From Acidobacteriia bacterium UBA6623 (lineage in GTDB: Bacteria > Acidobacteriota > Terriglobia > Bryobacterales > UBA6623): DNA of 64,000 nt. Numbering within the stretch: position 1 is the stretch's first letter; every line of letters starts with the position of its first letter. A model generated the notes under the pieces. The model saw only the letters and a list, made by a program, of their open reading frames with translations, did not search any database and was not told the origin of the DNA. A program made the position numbers and the translations under genes. The stretch covers positions 62,001-126,000 of the forward strand of contig DJHJ01000014.1 of the NCBI GenBank assembly GCA_002433055.1, in the 5' to 3' direction. This document shows positions 18,529-28,512 of the stretch, piece by piece.

Positions 18529-20889
18529 ATGATGAGAGAGATTCGCAAGGTGGCTGTTCTGGGTGCTGGCACTATGGGGTCGCGTATCGCAGCCCATTTT
18601 GCCAATGCGGGCGTCGATTGTCTGTTGCTCGATGTTCCGGTAACGAATGCGTCGGGTTTAGCACGGAACGGTATAGCTGAACAAGCTTTAAAAAAACTCC
18701 AAAAAGAGCGCATCCCACCCTTTTTTAGCCTTGAAAATGCTAACAAAATCGAGGTAGGCAATTTTGCTGATGACCTTGATCGCCTAGGAGGGGTTGATTG
18801 GATTTTAGAAGCTGTCACCGAAGATTTTGAAATCAAAAGATCTCTACTGACTAAGGTAGATAAAAATCGATGCAAGGGATCACTTGTTACAACCAATACG
18901 TCCGGCCTTCCCGTCGGTAAATTGGCAGAAGGGCTTTCCAAGGATTTTCGCAAACACTGGCTCGGGACTCACTTTTTCAACCCTCCACGTCAAATGAGAC
19001 TACTAGAAATCATCGAGACGGATGACACCGAACCGGAGATTGTAGATTTTGTTAATCATTTTTGCGACGAGCGACTGGGTAAAATTGTAATCCCTGCGAA
19101 AGACCAACCGAATTTCATTGCCAACCGTCTTTTCCTTTTTTCGGTTATGCAAACTATCAAGACGATGCTTGCACAGGGTCTTACGGTTGATGAGGTTGAC
19201 ATGTTAACGGGTCCACTCATCGGGCGCTCGCGCATGGCAACTTTCCGTCTTGCTGACCTTGCTGGGGTTGATGTTTGTCTGCTGATAGCCTCAAATCTAC
19301 ATCCTCTGGTGCCTGACGATGAGCAGAGAGATGTCTACATTGCCCCAGAGTTCCTCTCGAATATGGTGAGCAAAAACCTCATTGGGGATAAAGCGGGAGC
19401 GGGCTTTTATAGAAAGGATCAGAGGGCTCCTGGTGGACGTCTTGTTCTCGACCTGAATTCTTTAGAGTACCGAGAGGTGCGCAGGCCTGACTGGCCTGTT
19501 CTAGAAAATGCCAAAGCAATTTCTGACACTGGTGAGCGCGTCAAATTTTTGGTTCAATCTGATGATCCAGCGGGAATGTTTTTACGTGAGACTCTAACGT
19601 CGTTGCTGATTTATACAGCCGCGCGCATTCCAGAAATTAGTGACAGTATCAGTGACGTTGATGCAACGATGACGAGTGGTTTCAACTGGGATCTAGGCCC
19701 CTTTGAGCTCTGGGATGCTCTGGGTGTTAAGAATGTTGCAAAATGGGCTGCCGATGGAGGTATGGAGCTACCACCGTTGGTCCGTGCAGTGTTGGAGTCT
19801 TCAAACAAATCCTTTCACATTCAAAAAAGCACCACTAAGATGTCCTTTGACTTTCTTTCTGGCACCCATCAAGTTGTCGAAGACAAACCCGCCACCATTC
19901 GTGTTGCTTCCGTCCGTCGCCAAGGAAACGTTCGGTATTCGAATGCAAGTGCGAGCTTGCTCGATTTAGGCGACGGTGTAATTTGTCTAGAGTTTCATTC
20001 CAAGGCGAACTCGCTTGACGAAGCAGTATTTGAAATGATTGCAAAGAGTGTAGAGGAGGTCGAGAAAGGCTACGAAGCACTAGTCATAGGCAATGAAGGC
20101 GACTATTTTTCTGCTGGTGCGAATTTGGCAATGTTGCTTGCCCTAAGTCGGGAAAAGAACTGGGCAAAAATTGAACAAACCGTTGAGAAGGTACAGCAAC
20201 TTTTCTTATCTCTCCGTGCATGTTCAAAGCCAACCGTTGCGGCAGTTTTTAGTAGGACTCTTGCCGGAGGTTGTGAGCTTGCTATGCATTGTGACCGTGT
20301 CCAAGCTGCGGCAGAAACTTACATGGGGTTGGTTGAAGTTGGTGCTGGTTTGATCCCGGCTGGTGGAGGCTGCAAAGAACTGGTGCGTCGCTCAACCGAG
20401 ATTTTTAGCATTGAAGACCCCATCGTTCATCCCGTAAAGAGTGTGTTTGAGACTATTGGTGTTGCCAGGGTCACGGGATCAGCTATTGAAGCTAAGCATC
20501 ACAAATTGCTACGCGCAAGTGATTCGATAACGATGAACCAGGATCGTTTGCTAGCCGATGCCAAACAAGCAGCACTTGATTTAGTTACGACCAGTTATCG
20601 TCCGCAATCGCCTCCTGAGATTCTTGTAGGTGGCCGAGGAGTCAGAGCGGCATTAGAAATGGGTCCCTACTTGATGCGTGAAGCCGAGCGAATTAGCGAT
20701 TACGACTATCAAATCGGCAAGAAGTTAGCACACGTCATTGCGGGAGGCAACTTATCCCAACCGAGTTTTGTGTCTGAGGATTATATGCTCGGCCTTGAAA
20801 GAGAGGCTTTTGTTAGTCTTTGTGGAGAAGAGAAGACACAACAGCGTATGGAGACGATTCTCAAGACCGGAAAACCACTCCGCAATTGA
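18529..20889 (+). CDS. 3-hydroxyacyl-CoA dehydrogenase/enoyl-CoA hydratase fusion (FadN type)
   Basis: 786 residues with the dehydrogenase first and the crotonase second, the order of Bacillus FadN and the reverse of E. coli FadB. NAD loop: VAVLGAGTMGSRIAAHFANAG (6-26). The catalytic His lies in GTHFFNPPRQM (~145), and a C-terminal helical HAD domain follows. The crotonase part begins near 480, with the oxyanion region EGDYFSAGANL and catalytic glutamates in GGCELAMHCDR and LVEVGAGLIPAGGG. It catalyses two steps of fatty acid beta-oxidation. No thiolase or acyl-CoA dehydrogenase adjoins it, although ETF genes lie 9 kb away. Two ATG codons in tandem (18529, 18532) leave the exact start open. 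Confidence 0.92.
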   Translation: MMREIRKVAVLGAGTMGSRIAAHFANAGVDCLLLDVPVTNASGLARNGIAEQALKKLQKERIPPFFSLENANKIEVGNFADDLDRLGGVDWILEAVTEDFEIKRSLLTKVDKNRCKGSLVTTNTSGLPVGKLAEGLSKDFRKHWLGTHFFNPPRQMRLLEIIETDDTEPEIVDFVNHFCDERLGKIVIPAKDQPNFIANRLFLFSVMQTIKTMLAQGLTVDEVDMLTGPLIGRSRMATFRLADLAGVDVCLLIASNLHPLVPDDEQRDVYIAPEFLSNMVSKNLIGDKAGAGFYRKDQRAPGGRLVLDLNSLEYREVRRPDWPVLENAKAISDTGERVKFLVQSDDPAGMFLRETLTSLLIYTAARIPEISDSISDVDATMTSGFNWDLGPFELWDALGVKNVAKWAADGGMELPPLVRAVLESSNKSFHIQKSTTKMSFDFLSGTHQVVEDKPATIRVASVRRQGNVRYSNASASLLDLGDGVICLEFHSKANSLDEAVFEMIAKSVEEVEKGYEALVIGNEGDYFSAGANLAMLLALSREKNWAKIEQTVEKVQQLFLSLRACSKPTVAAVFSRTLAGGCELAMHCDRVQAAAETYMGLVEVGAGLIPAGGGCKELVRRSTEIFSIEDPIVHPVKSVFETIGVARVTGSAIEAKHHKLLRASDSITMNQDRLLADAKQAALDLVTTSYRPQSPPEILVGGRGVRAALEMGPYLMREAERISDYDYQIGKKLAHVIAGGNLSQPSFVSEDYMLGLEREAFVSLCGEEKTQQRMETILKTGKPLRN

Positions 20890-21041
20890 TTATCATGGAG
20901 GCGATCTGAGTTTTCTCGCAAGTGACAATTGAAAATTGAGACTCAAAGCTAACTTGAAGTCTCCATGTATGTGTCAGATGTCCTGATGGGTTGGGACAGA
21001 ATTAGAATCGACGGTCTTCAAGTCTCTCTGTCGACTAGTGA

Positions 21042-23159
21042 ATGAAACTCGAAACACCCATTACTTATCTCAAGGGCGTTGGGCCACAACGTGCCAAGAT
21101 CTTCCAATCAAAATCCATTTTTACTGTCGAAGATCTGCTTTACTACCTTCCTTTTCGCTATGAAGACCGCGGCAATACGAAATGCATTTCTGCTCTGGAG
21201 ACTAAGGAAACCGCTACTGTTGTTGGAGAAGTGATCGCAACTCGGATGTTTCCTGCTCGGCGTGCCCGAACCGGAGTTTTCGAAATTCGTGTTAGTGATG
21301 GTTCGAGTCAACAACTAGTGTGTAAATGGTTTCGTAGCGACTATGTCAGAACAGTATTCGAAAATGGGATGACTGTTGCTTTTTACGGCAAAATCGAATG
21401 GGATACTTTTTCTCAAGAAATGTCGATGGTTCACCCTCAATATGAGATTCAGGAAGCTTTGCCTGGAGTGGGTAACGTCGGTGATTCTGCCGAGGACCGT
21501 CTTCATACTGGACGAGTAGTGCCCATCTACCAAGCTATCGGAAGACTCAACACACGTGTGATTCGTACCCTTACACGGCGTGCACTTGATGCTATCGAGT
21601 GGCAGGGTGATCCTTTGCCTGAGAGTATCCGTCGTCGCACGGGGTTGCTTTGTCGCGATGAAGCTTTGCGTGAAGTCCATTTTCCATCTGACAACACCAA
21701 TCTGGAACTGTTTGAGACTTTTCGCACCCCCTCACATGTACGTCTTATTTTTGAGGAGTTCTTTTTTCTCGAATGCGGCCTGGCCCTGAAGCGCCGCAAA
21801 GCTCGTCGTGAGACGGGCATTACCTTTAGCCTGAATGAAAACTCTCGTGAAAAAATCAAACAGATATTGCCGTTTAAGCCAACCACGGCTCAAAAAAGAG
21901 TCCTTGCAGAAATTGCCGGAGATATGGCGCGTTCTGCCCCAATGAACCGTTTACTACAAGGGGATGTCGGTAGCGGGAAAACGATTGTAGCTGTCGAAGC
22001 GGCCGTTATCGCACTGGAAAATGGCTATCAGGTTGCTGTTATGGCTCCCACTGAAATTTTGGCTACTCAGCACGCTTTCTACTTCAAAAGTTTGCTCGAG
22101 CCTGCTGGTTACGAGGTTGTTACCCTCACTGGTTCGGGGCGAGCAAGCGAAAAACAGAAACGGAAAACCTTGATTGCTGACGGAAAATCTCAAGTTGTGA
22201 TTGGTACGCATGCTTTGATATCGGAGGACGTCAAATTCCACAAACTCGGCCTGGTTGTTGTTGATGAACAGCATCGCTTTGGTGTTATGCAACGCTTCGA
22301 ACTATTAGCGAAGGGGGAACGTCCTGATGTGTTAGTTATGACGGCCACGCCGATTCCTCGAACCCTTGCTCTCACGGTCTATGGTGATCTTGATGTTTCG
22401 ATTATCGATGAACTGCCTCCAGGACGCCGCCCTATTGTCACTAGACATGTAACCGAAGAGCTCGCTGAGAGTGTCCAATCCTTTGTTCGCGAGCAAGTCC
22501 AAAAGGGTCGCCAGGTCTACGTGGTTTGTCCTCTCATTGATGAATCGGAAACCAAGGCTGTCAAGGCTGCAAGGAAGCTTTATCAACATTTGGCGGAAGT
22601 TGTTTTCCCCGACTTTAGAGTTGCTTTGTTGCACGGTCGTCTTAAGAGTGTTGAAAAAGAAAAAATCATGGAGAACTTCAAAGAAGGTCTCCTCCAAATT
22701 CTCGTTTCCACAACGGTCATAGAGGTCGGCGTCGACGTTGCAAATGCGACAGTCATGGTGATCGAACATGCTGAGACTTTTGGGTTGTCGCAGCTTCATC
22801 AACTGCGTGGCCGTGTCGGACGCGGATCGACCCAGAGTTACTGTATTCTTCTCACCGGTCCTATGAGTGAGAATGCTGCTGAGCGTATCCGTACTATGGT
22901 TGAAACACAAGACGGTTTTCGTATTGCCGAAACAGACTTACGTTTAAGAGGCCCTGGAGAGTTTTTTGGCACTAGGCAGTCTGGACTACCTTCGTTACGG
23001 GTTGCCAACTTGGTTCGTGACAGGGCTCTACTCGAAAGTGCTCGAAGTGAAGCTAGTGCTTATATCGAAAGTCCTGAAAATGCGCGCGGGCTACAGGTTG
23101 TTGCACGCTATATCCAAGATAAATGGCAGCGTCGTTACGGACTTGTCAAGGTAGGGTAA
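21042..23159 (+). CDS. recG: ATP-dependent DNA helicase RecG
   Basis: 705 residues, typical of RecG. The N-terminal wedge/OB domain begins ITYLKGVGPQRAKIF and YYLPFRYEDR. Helicase domain 1 has Walker A GDVGSGKTIVA near residue 308 and the DEQH box VVVDEQHRFG near 407, followed by MTATPIPRTLA. Domain 2 has the VVCPLIDESE, HGRLKSVEKE and TTVIEVGVDVANATVMVIE motifs and the closing GRVGRGSTQSYC. It remodels stalled replication forks and recombination intermediates. No clear Shine-Dalgarno sequence precedes the ATG. The RecG wedge sequence separates it from UvrD- and PriA-type helicases. Confidence 0.97.
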   Translation: MKLETPITYLKGVGPQRAKIFQSKSIFTVEDLLYYLPFRYEDRGNTKCISALETKETATVVGEVIATRMFPARRARTGVFEIRVSDGSSQQLVCKWFRSDYVRTVFENGMTVAFYGKIEWDTFSQEMSMVHPQYEIQEALPGVGNVGDSAEDRLHTGRVVPIYQAIGRLNTRVIRTLTRRALDAIEWQGDPLPESIRRRTGLLCRDEALREVHFPSDNTNLELFETFRTPSHVRLIFEEFFFLECGLALKRRKARRETGITFSLNENSREKIKQILPFKPTTAQKRVLAEIAGDMARSAPMNRLLQGDVGSGKTIVAVEAAVIALENGYQVAVMAPTEILATQHAFYFKSLLEPAGYEVVTLTGSGRASEKQKRKTLIADGKSQVVIGTHALISEDVKFHKLGLVVVDEQHRFGVMQRFELLAKGERPDVLVMTATPIPRTLALTVYGDLDVSIIDELPPGRRPIVTRHVTEELAESVQSFVREQVQKGRQVYVVCPLIDESETKAVKAARKLYQHLAEVVFPDFRVALLHGRLKSVEKEKIMENFKEGLLQILVSTTVIEVGVDVANATVMVIEHAETFGLSQLHQLRGRVGRGSTQSYCILLTGPMSENAAERIRTMVETQDGFRIAETDLRLRGPGEFFGTRQSGLPSLRVANLVRDRALLESARSEASAYIESPENARGLQVVARYIQDKWQRRYGLVKVG

Positions 23160-23292
23160 AGGGGATCGGACCTTTAGTCCAGCACGACACCTGAAGTCGA
23201 TCTTTAGTTTGATCTCACAGTAAAAAGTCATACTGTCCGGGTGCTGTCCCAACCGGTTTTCAGGAGGTATAATTACCTGGGAGGCTGAGGTT

Positions 23293-26200
23293 GTGATCGA
23301 ATCAAAGAGCAGGGGTCTTTTTATTGTGGCTACCTGTCTAGCTATGATGATGGTCGCACGAGTCCCACGGGTTCTCAGTGCAGAGCTCCATGAAGGTGAC
23401 GCTGTTGCTTTCAACCGAGACATTCGTCCGATTCTTTCTGACAAGTGTTTTACCTGCCACGGACCGGACGAATCAAAGCGACTTAGTACGTTACGGCTAG
23501 ATACGGAAAAGGGAATTTTGGCTGATCTTGGCGGGCGCTTTGCCGTTGTTCCGAACAAGCCCGACGAGAGTGAGTTGATCGGACGTGTAACCTCTCAGGA
23601 TGACGCACGCCGCATGCCGCCTGCTTACAGCGGTAAAAAACTTTCCAAATCCGATATTGAATTACTTCAACGCTGGGTTAGCGACGGGGCAAAATGGCAG
23701 CAACATTGGTCATTCCTTACACCGCAACGTCCTCGCATCCCCAAAGTGACAGTGCCGACAAGATGGGCAAAGAATGCGATAGATCACTTTGTTTTGGAAG
23801 AGCTCAACAAGGAAGGGATTAGACCTTCTCCTCGGGCTGATCTTGAAACTTTGCTTCGTAGAGTCACACTAGATTTGACAGGGTTGCCGCCAACTCCTGA
23901 TGAACTAGATGTTTTTCTCGCCGATAAATCCTCCAATGCTTATGAGAAAGCAGTCGATCGACTGCTGGCGTCGCCACGCTACGGGGAGCGCATGGCTATT
24001 CGTTGGCTCGATGCGGCTCGGTACGCGGATACAAATGGGTATCAGACCGACGCAGAGCGTTACATGTGGCGCTGGAGAGATTGGGTGATCACAGCATTTA
24101 ACGACAATATGCCGTTTGATCAGTTCACGATCGAGCAAATTGCTGGTGATATGTTGCCTGGAGCTACTCTCGATCAGAAGATTGCCAGCGCCTTTAATCG
24201 AAACCACCGTGGCAATGGCGAAGGTGGCATCATAGATGCCGAGTATGCAGTCGAGTATGTTGTTGATCGTGTAGAGACGACCTCAACCGTTTGGATGGGT
24301 CTCACGATGGGCTGCGCGCGTTGTCACGATCACAAATATGACCCACTTACACAGAAGGAATTCTACAGTTTCTTTGCATTCTTTAACAACGTTCCGGAAC
24401 GTGGAAAAGCCTTTAAGTACGGCAATTCTCCGCCTATCATCAAGGCTCCGACAAAAAAGCAGCAGGCAAGTTTAAAAGAATTAGACGACAAAATTGAAAC
24501 AACGGAAGCCAAATTTTCAGGACTCTTGGATAGAAGTCACAAGGCGCAGAGGGAATGGGAAATGGAGATTCTTAGTTGGCCCGTTGCCAATTGGTCACTG
24601 CACGACGGACTAGAAGTGCAGTATCCACTCGACGGTAGTCCATCGGGGCAAGCGCCCGATTCCGGCCGTGTGGATTCTGCATTCGTGGATGGTTCACCAA
24701 AATTTGTTAATGGAGAAATTGGTGCTGCTGCTAGCTTTGATGGCAAGACTTTTATCGAGGCTGGTGATGTTGCCAACTATGGTTTGTACGACAAATTTAC
24801 ACTGTCTGCATGGATCTACCCCACCGCAACAGATGGAGCGATCGTGACTCGCACTCACGATGGTCGAGAGCTAACGGGTCATGGTATCTATCTCAGAAAT
24901 GGAAAACTGCAGTTCAATCTGCTCGTTCGTATCCTTGACGACGGTGTCTCGGTAGAAACTACTGACAGTCTTGAACTCAACGAGAGATATCACATTACGG
25001 CAACTTACGACGGTTCACGGCTTGCCAAAGGTATGGCTATCTATGTCGATGGCCGACGTCAAGAGTTAAAGATAAATTTGGATGAAATGAACCAACACTT
25101 TAACGTCGATGACCCCTTGCGTATAGGGGCATCGGACGGTTCAGGTCCCCGTTTCCAAGGCTGGATAGATGATGTCCGTATCTACAACCGTGCTCTAGAG
25201 CCAGCAGAAGTGGCTATTCTGGCGACGACGTCTGTTTCTCTGAAGGAAATCGCTGCCCGGCCGATTTCGGAAAGAACTCAAGCTGAGAAGGATAAGTTGC
25301 GGCTAGCGTTTCTCGATCGTTATGCACCTCCGGAGATTGGAAAAATCTGGCATGAGCTTGTCACCTTGAAGAAAGAAAGGACAGTTCTGACGGACGGGTT
25401 TCCAACTTTGATGGTTATGCAAGAGATGCAACAACCCCGCACAACACATTTATTAGTGCGTGGTGCCTATGACAAACCTGGCGAAAAGGTACAAGCAGAT
25501 GTACCGCGTGCGATCTCCACGACGACGGAGCATTCTAGACCTAGGAACCGACTAGAGTTTGCTAAGTGGTTGGTAGATCCATCAAACCCTCTCACTGCGC
25601 GTGTCACAGTGAATCGCTTTTGGCAGATGTTATTTGGAGTTGGGCTAGTCAAGTCAGCGGAAGATTTTGGTTCACAGGGTGACTGGCCTCGACACATGAG
25701 TTTGCTTGACTGGCTAGCAGTGGATTTCGTTGAGAGTGGATGGGATGTTAAAGGCGCAATGAAAACCATCGTGATGAGTGCAGCCTATCAACAAAGCTCA
25801 AAGATTGGAGATGGTCTTTTTGAGCTAGACCCTGAGAATCGTTTACTCGCGCGTGGGTCAAGATTTCGTCTTCCGGCTGAAGTTGTTCGCGATCAGGCCT
25901 TGGCAATTTCAGGCCTTTTGGTAGAAAGGATTGGGGGCCCCTCGGTTAAGCCCTACCAGCCAGAGGGGTTGTGGGCAGAATTAGATGGAGGAGCACAAGA
26001 TTATGTCCAGGATGAAGGTGACGATCTCTATCGACGCAGCCTCTACACTTTTTGGAAGCGAGCGGTTCCTCCACCTACTATGATGAATTTTGATTCGACA
26101 GGTCGGGAGGCTTGTGCTGTGCGAGAGAATCGCACCAACACACCTCTACAGGCATTGAATCTTATGAACGATGTGACGTTTGTTGAAGCCTCTCGAAAGA

Positions 26201-26487
26201 TGGCAGAGAGAATGATGCTTGAGGGTGGCATGACTCCAGCTGAGCGGGTGGCTTATGGTTATCGACTTGCCACGTCGCGCGCACCGGATTTTTCACGCAA
26301 AAAAATTCTTGTGAACGCGTACCAGTACAATCTTGATAATTACAAGACAAATCGCGAAGCAGCATTGAGTCTTGTCACTCAAGGTGACTCGGAGAAAAAT
26401 ATGGTGCTTGATCTGTCTGAGTTGGCATCTTATACGATGGTTGCAAGTTTGATCTTAAATTTAGATGAGGCGATTACTAAGGAGTAA
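23293..26487 (+). CDS. Planctomycete-type cytochrome c protein (PSD1-DUF1549-LamG-DUF1553)
   Basis: 1064 residues from a GTG start, preceded by GGGAGG. A signal peptide (residues 1-30, ending RVLSA) leads to a PSD1 heme domain with one CFTCH site (52-56). DUF1549 follows (NAIDHFVLEEL through CARCHDHKYDPL, a second CxxCH near 340). A LamG/concanavalin-like insert (residues ~435-650; AASFDGKTFIEAGD, WIDDVRIYNRALEPAEV) comes before DUF1553 (RLEFAKWLVDPSNPLTARVTVNRFW, and REACAVRENRTNTPLQALNLMND). Exported and probably heme-bearing. The function of the family is not established. It is paired with the DUF1501 gene 28 bases downstream, the standard arrangement. Confidence 0.92.
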   Translation: MIESKSRGLFIVATCLAMMMVARVPRVLSAELHEGDAVAFNRDIRPILSDKCFTCHGPDESKRLSTLRLDTEKGILADLGGRFAVVPNKPDESELIGRVTSQDDARRMPPAYSGKKLSKSDIELLQRWVSDGAKWQQHWSFLTPQRPRIPKVTVPTRWAKNAIDHFVLEELNKEGIRPSPRADLETLLRRVTLDLTGLPPTPDELDVFLADKSSNAYEKAVDRLLASPRYGERMAIRWLDAARYADTNGYQTDAERYMWRWRDWVITAFNDNMPFDQFTIEQIAGDMLPGATLDQKIASAFNRNHRGNGEGGIIDAEYAVEYVVDRVETTSTVWMGLTMGCARCHDHKYDPLTQKEFYSFFAFFNNVPERGKAFKYGNSPPIIKAPTKKQQASLKELDDKIETTEAKFSGLLDRSHKAQREWEMEILSWPVANWSLHDGLEVQYPLDGSPSGQAPDSGRVDSAFVDGSPKFVNGEIGAAASFDGKTFIEAGDVANYGLYDKFTLSAWIYPTATDGAIVTRTHDGRELTGHGIYLRNGKLQFNLLVRILDDGVSVETTDSLELNERYHITATYDGSRLAKGMAIYVDGRRQELKINLDEMNQHFNVDDPLRIGASDGSGPRFQGWIDDVRIYNRALEPAEVAILATTSVSLKEIAARPISERTQAEKDKLRLAFLDRYAPPEIGKIWHELVTLKKERTVLTDGFPTLMVMQEMQQPRTTHLLVRGAYDKPGEKVQADVPRAISTTTEHSRPRNRLEFAKWLVDPSNPLTARVTVNRFWQMLFGVGLVKSAEDFGSQGDWPRHMSLLDWLAVDFVESGWDVKGAMKTIVMSAAYQQSSKIGDGLFELDPENRLLARGSRFRLPAEVVRDQALAISGLLVERIGGPSVKPYQPEGLWAELDGGAQDYVQDEGDDLYRRSLYTFWKRAVPPPTMMNFDSTGREACAVRENRTNTPLQALNLMNDVTFVEASRKMAERMMLEGGMTPAERVAYGYRLATSRAPDFSRKKILVNAYQYNLDNYKTNREAALSLVTQGDSEKNMVLDLSELASYTMVASLILNLDEAITKE

Positions 26488-26515
26488 CCTAACGAGACAG
26501 AGCACTGGAGGGGTT

Positions 26516-27976
26516 ATGGATCCTTTATTTGAGAACCAAGTTTTGATGAACAGGCGCCATTTTTTTGGTCGGACGTGTGGCACAGTAGGCACTGCAGCAC
26601 TTGCTCATTTGCTAAACAAGGATCTTTTTGGTGATCAGTCAAGTTTCAGTGAAGGAGTAACGAGTGGCTTGCCTGGCTTGCCTCATTTTGCACCCAGAGC
26701 GAAGAGGGTTATTTATTTGTTCCAATCTGGTGCTCCTTCTCAACTCGATCTTTTTGACTATAAACCGCAGCTTAAAGACAGACGGGCGATGGAATTACCG
26801 GACTCGATTCGTCAGGGACAGAGACTGACGGGAATGACAGCGACACAAGCTAGTTTCCCGGTTGCTCCAACGATTTTCGACTTCAAACAGCATGGCCAAT
26901 CGGGTGCTTGGGTCAGTGAATTAATGCCCCATATTGCAGAGATCGCAGACGATCTATGCTTTGTGAAGACTATGCATACGGAAGCCATTAATCACGACCC
27001 AGCCATCACTTTTTTTCAGACGGGATTTCAGATTGCAGGGCGTCCTAGTGTTGGTTCTTGGCTTTCCTACGGCTTAGGGACGATGAACCAAGATTTACCA
27101 TCATTTGTTGTAATGATTTCCTCAGGGCCTTTTAAAGGGCAGCCACTGTATGATCGCTTGTGGGGTGCGGGTTTCTTACCCACTCGCTATCAGGGAGTAA
27201 AATTTCGTTCGGTTGGTGATCCTGTACTGTACTTATCCAATCCTCCTGGTGTTGATAAAGGAGCTCGCAGGCGTTTTTTGGATGATTTGAGCAGTATGAA
27301 CGATTTGACACTGCGAGATTTTGGCGATCCAGAGGTTTCGACTCGAATTTCCCAATATGAGATGGCCTATCGTATGCAAAGTTCTGTGCCAGAATTGACA
27401 GACCTTTCGAAAGAGCCCGAACAAACTTTTGAACTCTATGGACAAGATGCTCGTAAGCCTGGAACTTACGCCTCTAATTGCCTTTTGGCTCGACGGCTGG
27501 CTGAGCGTGATGTGCGGTTTATTCAATTGTTTCATCGTGGATGGGATCATCATGTTGGGCTCCCTGAGAACATTCGTGGTCAGTCTAAGTCAGTTGATCA
27601 AGGTACTGCTGCTTTGATTCGCGATCTCAAGCAACGAGGTCTTCTCGATGAGACGCTAGTGATTTGGGGAGGAGAATTTGGTCGCACGGTGTACAGCCAG
27701 GGCGAGTTAACAGAGGACGATTACGGGCGAGATCATCACCCACGCGCTTTCACAATTTTTATGGCTGGTGGTGGTATTAAACCCGGTATGACCTATGGTG
27801 AGACTGATGATTTCAGTTACAACATTGTTGATAAACCAGTTCATGTGCATGACCTAAACGCCACAATGTTGAAATTATTAGGTGTGGATCACACTAAGCT
27901 AACCTTTAAATATCAAGGGCGCCATTTTCGTCTTACGGATGTCCACGGCAATGTGATTAATGATGTTCTGTCGTGA
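26516..27976 (+). CDS. DUF1501 family protein, Tat-exported
   Basis: The ATG at 26516 is chosen because GGAGG precedes it by 4 bases; the open frame from 26465 overlaps the upstream gene and has no ribosome site. 486 residues. A Tat-type signal with a twin arginine (MNRRHFFGRTCGTVGTAALA) is near the N-terminus. Family motifs, sulfatase/alkaline-phosphatase-like in fold, include FQSGAPSQLDLFDYKP, MHTEAINHDPAITFFQTG, WGGEFGRTVYSQ and GRDHHPRAFTIFMAGGG. It forms a two-gene unit with the PSD1 protein. The role is unknown and the metal-dependent hydrolase activity is inferred from the fold only. It starts 28 bases after the PSD1 stop. Confidence 0.92.
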   Translation: MDPLFENQVLMNRRHFFGRTCGTVGTAALAHLLNKDLFGDQSSFSEGVTSGLPGLPHFAPRAKRVIYLFQSGAPSQLDLFDYKPQLKDRRAMELPDSIRQGQRLTGMTATQASFPVAPTIFDFKQHGQSGAWVSELMPHIAEIADDLCFVKTMHTEAINHDPAITFFQTGFQIAGRPSVGSWLSYGLGTMNQDLPSFVVMISSGPFKGQPLYDRLWGAGFLPTRYQGVKFRSVGDPVLYLSNPPGVDKGARRRFLDDLSSMNDLTLRDFGDPEVSTRISQYEMAYRMQSSVPELTDLSKEPEQTFELYGQDARKPGTYASNCLLARRLAERDVRFIQLFHRGWDHHVGLPENIRGQSKSVDQGTAALIRDLKQRGLLDETLVIWGGEFGRTVYSQGELTEDDYGRDHHPRAFTIFMAGGGIKPGMTYGETDDFSYNIVDKPVHVHDLNATMLKLLGVDHTKLTFKYQGRHFRLTDVHGNVINDVLS

Positions 27977-28073
27977 GATGGATACCCGCAAAACCATAAG
28001 AGCATGTGAAATTCAGCTTCCTCACTTGTTCTATTTGAAGTGATCTTACCGAGTCGGTCAGTATGAGACAACA

Positions 28074-28373
28074 ATGAAACCTAATACGAATCAGCCCCAT
28101 GTAGACCTCACAGAAGATGAGAATTACCGAGAATCCTATGCCAATAGCGTACAGATCCGTGTGAACGTTTGGGATTTTATGCTCATGTTTGGCACGATGC
28201 ACCAGACTGAACCTGAAAGTGTGGAAATTAGAAACTTTCAAGGAGTTTACTTGAGTCCGCAACAGGCTAAGGCTCTACTTGGAGTACTCCAACAAAACAT
28301 CGGACAATACGAAAATGCTTTCGGAGAAATCAATCTCGACCCTAATGCAGCCCAGGCGGGTGCAGTGCAGTAG
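28074..28373 (+). CDS. DUF3467 family protein
   Basis: 99 residues, acidic, with no signal peptide. It matches the small DUF3467 family: YANSVQIRVNVWDFMLMFG followed by GVYLSPQQAKALLGVLQQNIGQYENAFG. The family is cytosolic, widely spread in bacteria and without a known role. It may be transcribed with the acyl carrier protein and FabF genes 140 bases downstream, but a promoter-like sequence in that gap suggests it is separate. It ends just upstream of the fatty-acid genes. Family call by pattern memory only. Confidence 0.75.
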   Translation: MKPNTNQPHVDLTEDENYRESYANSVQIRVNVWDFMLMFGTMHQTEPESVEIRNFQGVYLSPQQAKALLGVLQQNIGQYENAFGEINLDPNAAQAGAVQ

Positions 28374-28438
28374 GTTCTCGAGAGAGGTTGGACGAATAAA
28401 AAATGTGTCAAATTGAGGCTTAGTTCTTGCACTCACAC

Positions 28439-28469
28439 TTGTCATTTTGTACTGTGCCCCTGATAGAAT
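28439..28469 (+). promoter_or_regulatory. Probable promoter of the acpP-fabF unit
   Basis: An extended -10 element TGATAGAAT (28461-28469) with a -35-like TTGTCA (28439-28444) 19 bases upstream of the -10 hexamer. The predicted start would lie about 40 bases before the ACP start codon. The spacing is longer than the optimum, so the extended TG may compensate. The same TGATAGAAT word precedes tRNA-Sec. Confidence 0.4.
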
Positions 28470-28512
28470 CAAGAGTTCGTGTATCGGTAACGATAGGACA
28501 TTGGGAGGATTT

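Noticed and set aside
23268..23273. TATAAT before the PSD1 gene, considered as its promoter
   Set aside because: It directly follows a ribosome-site-like AGGAGG and has no good -35 hexamer; not strong enough to annotate.
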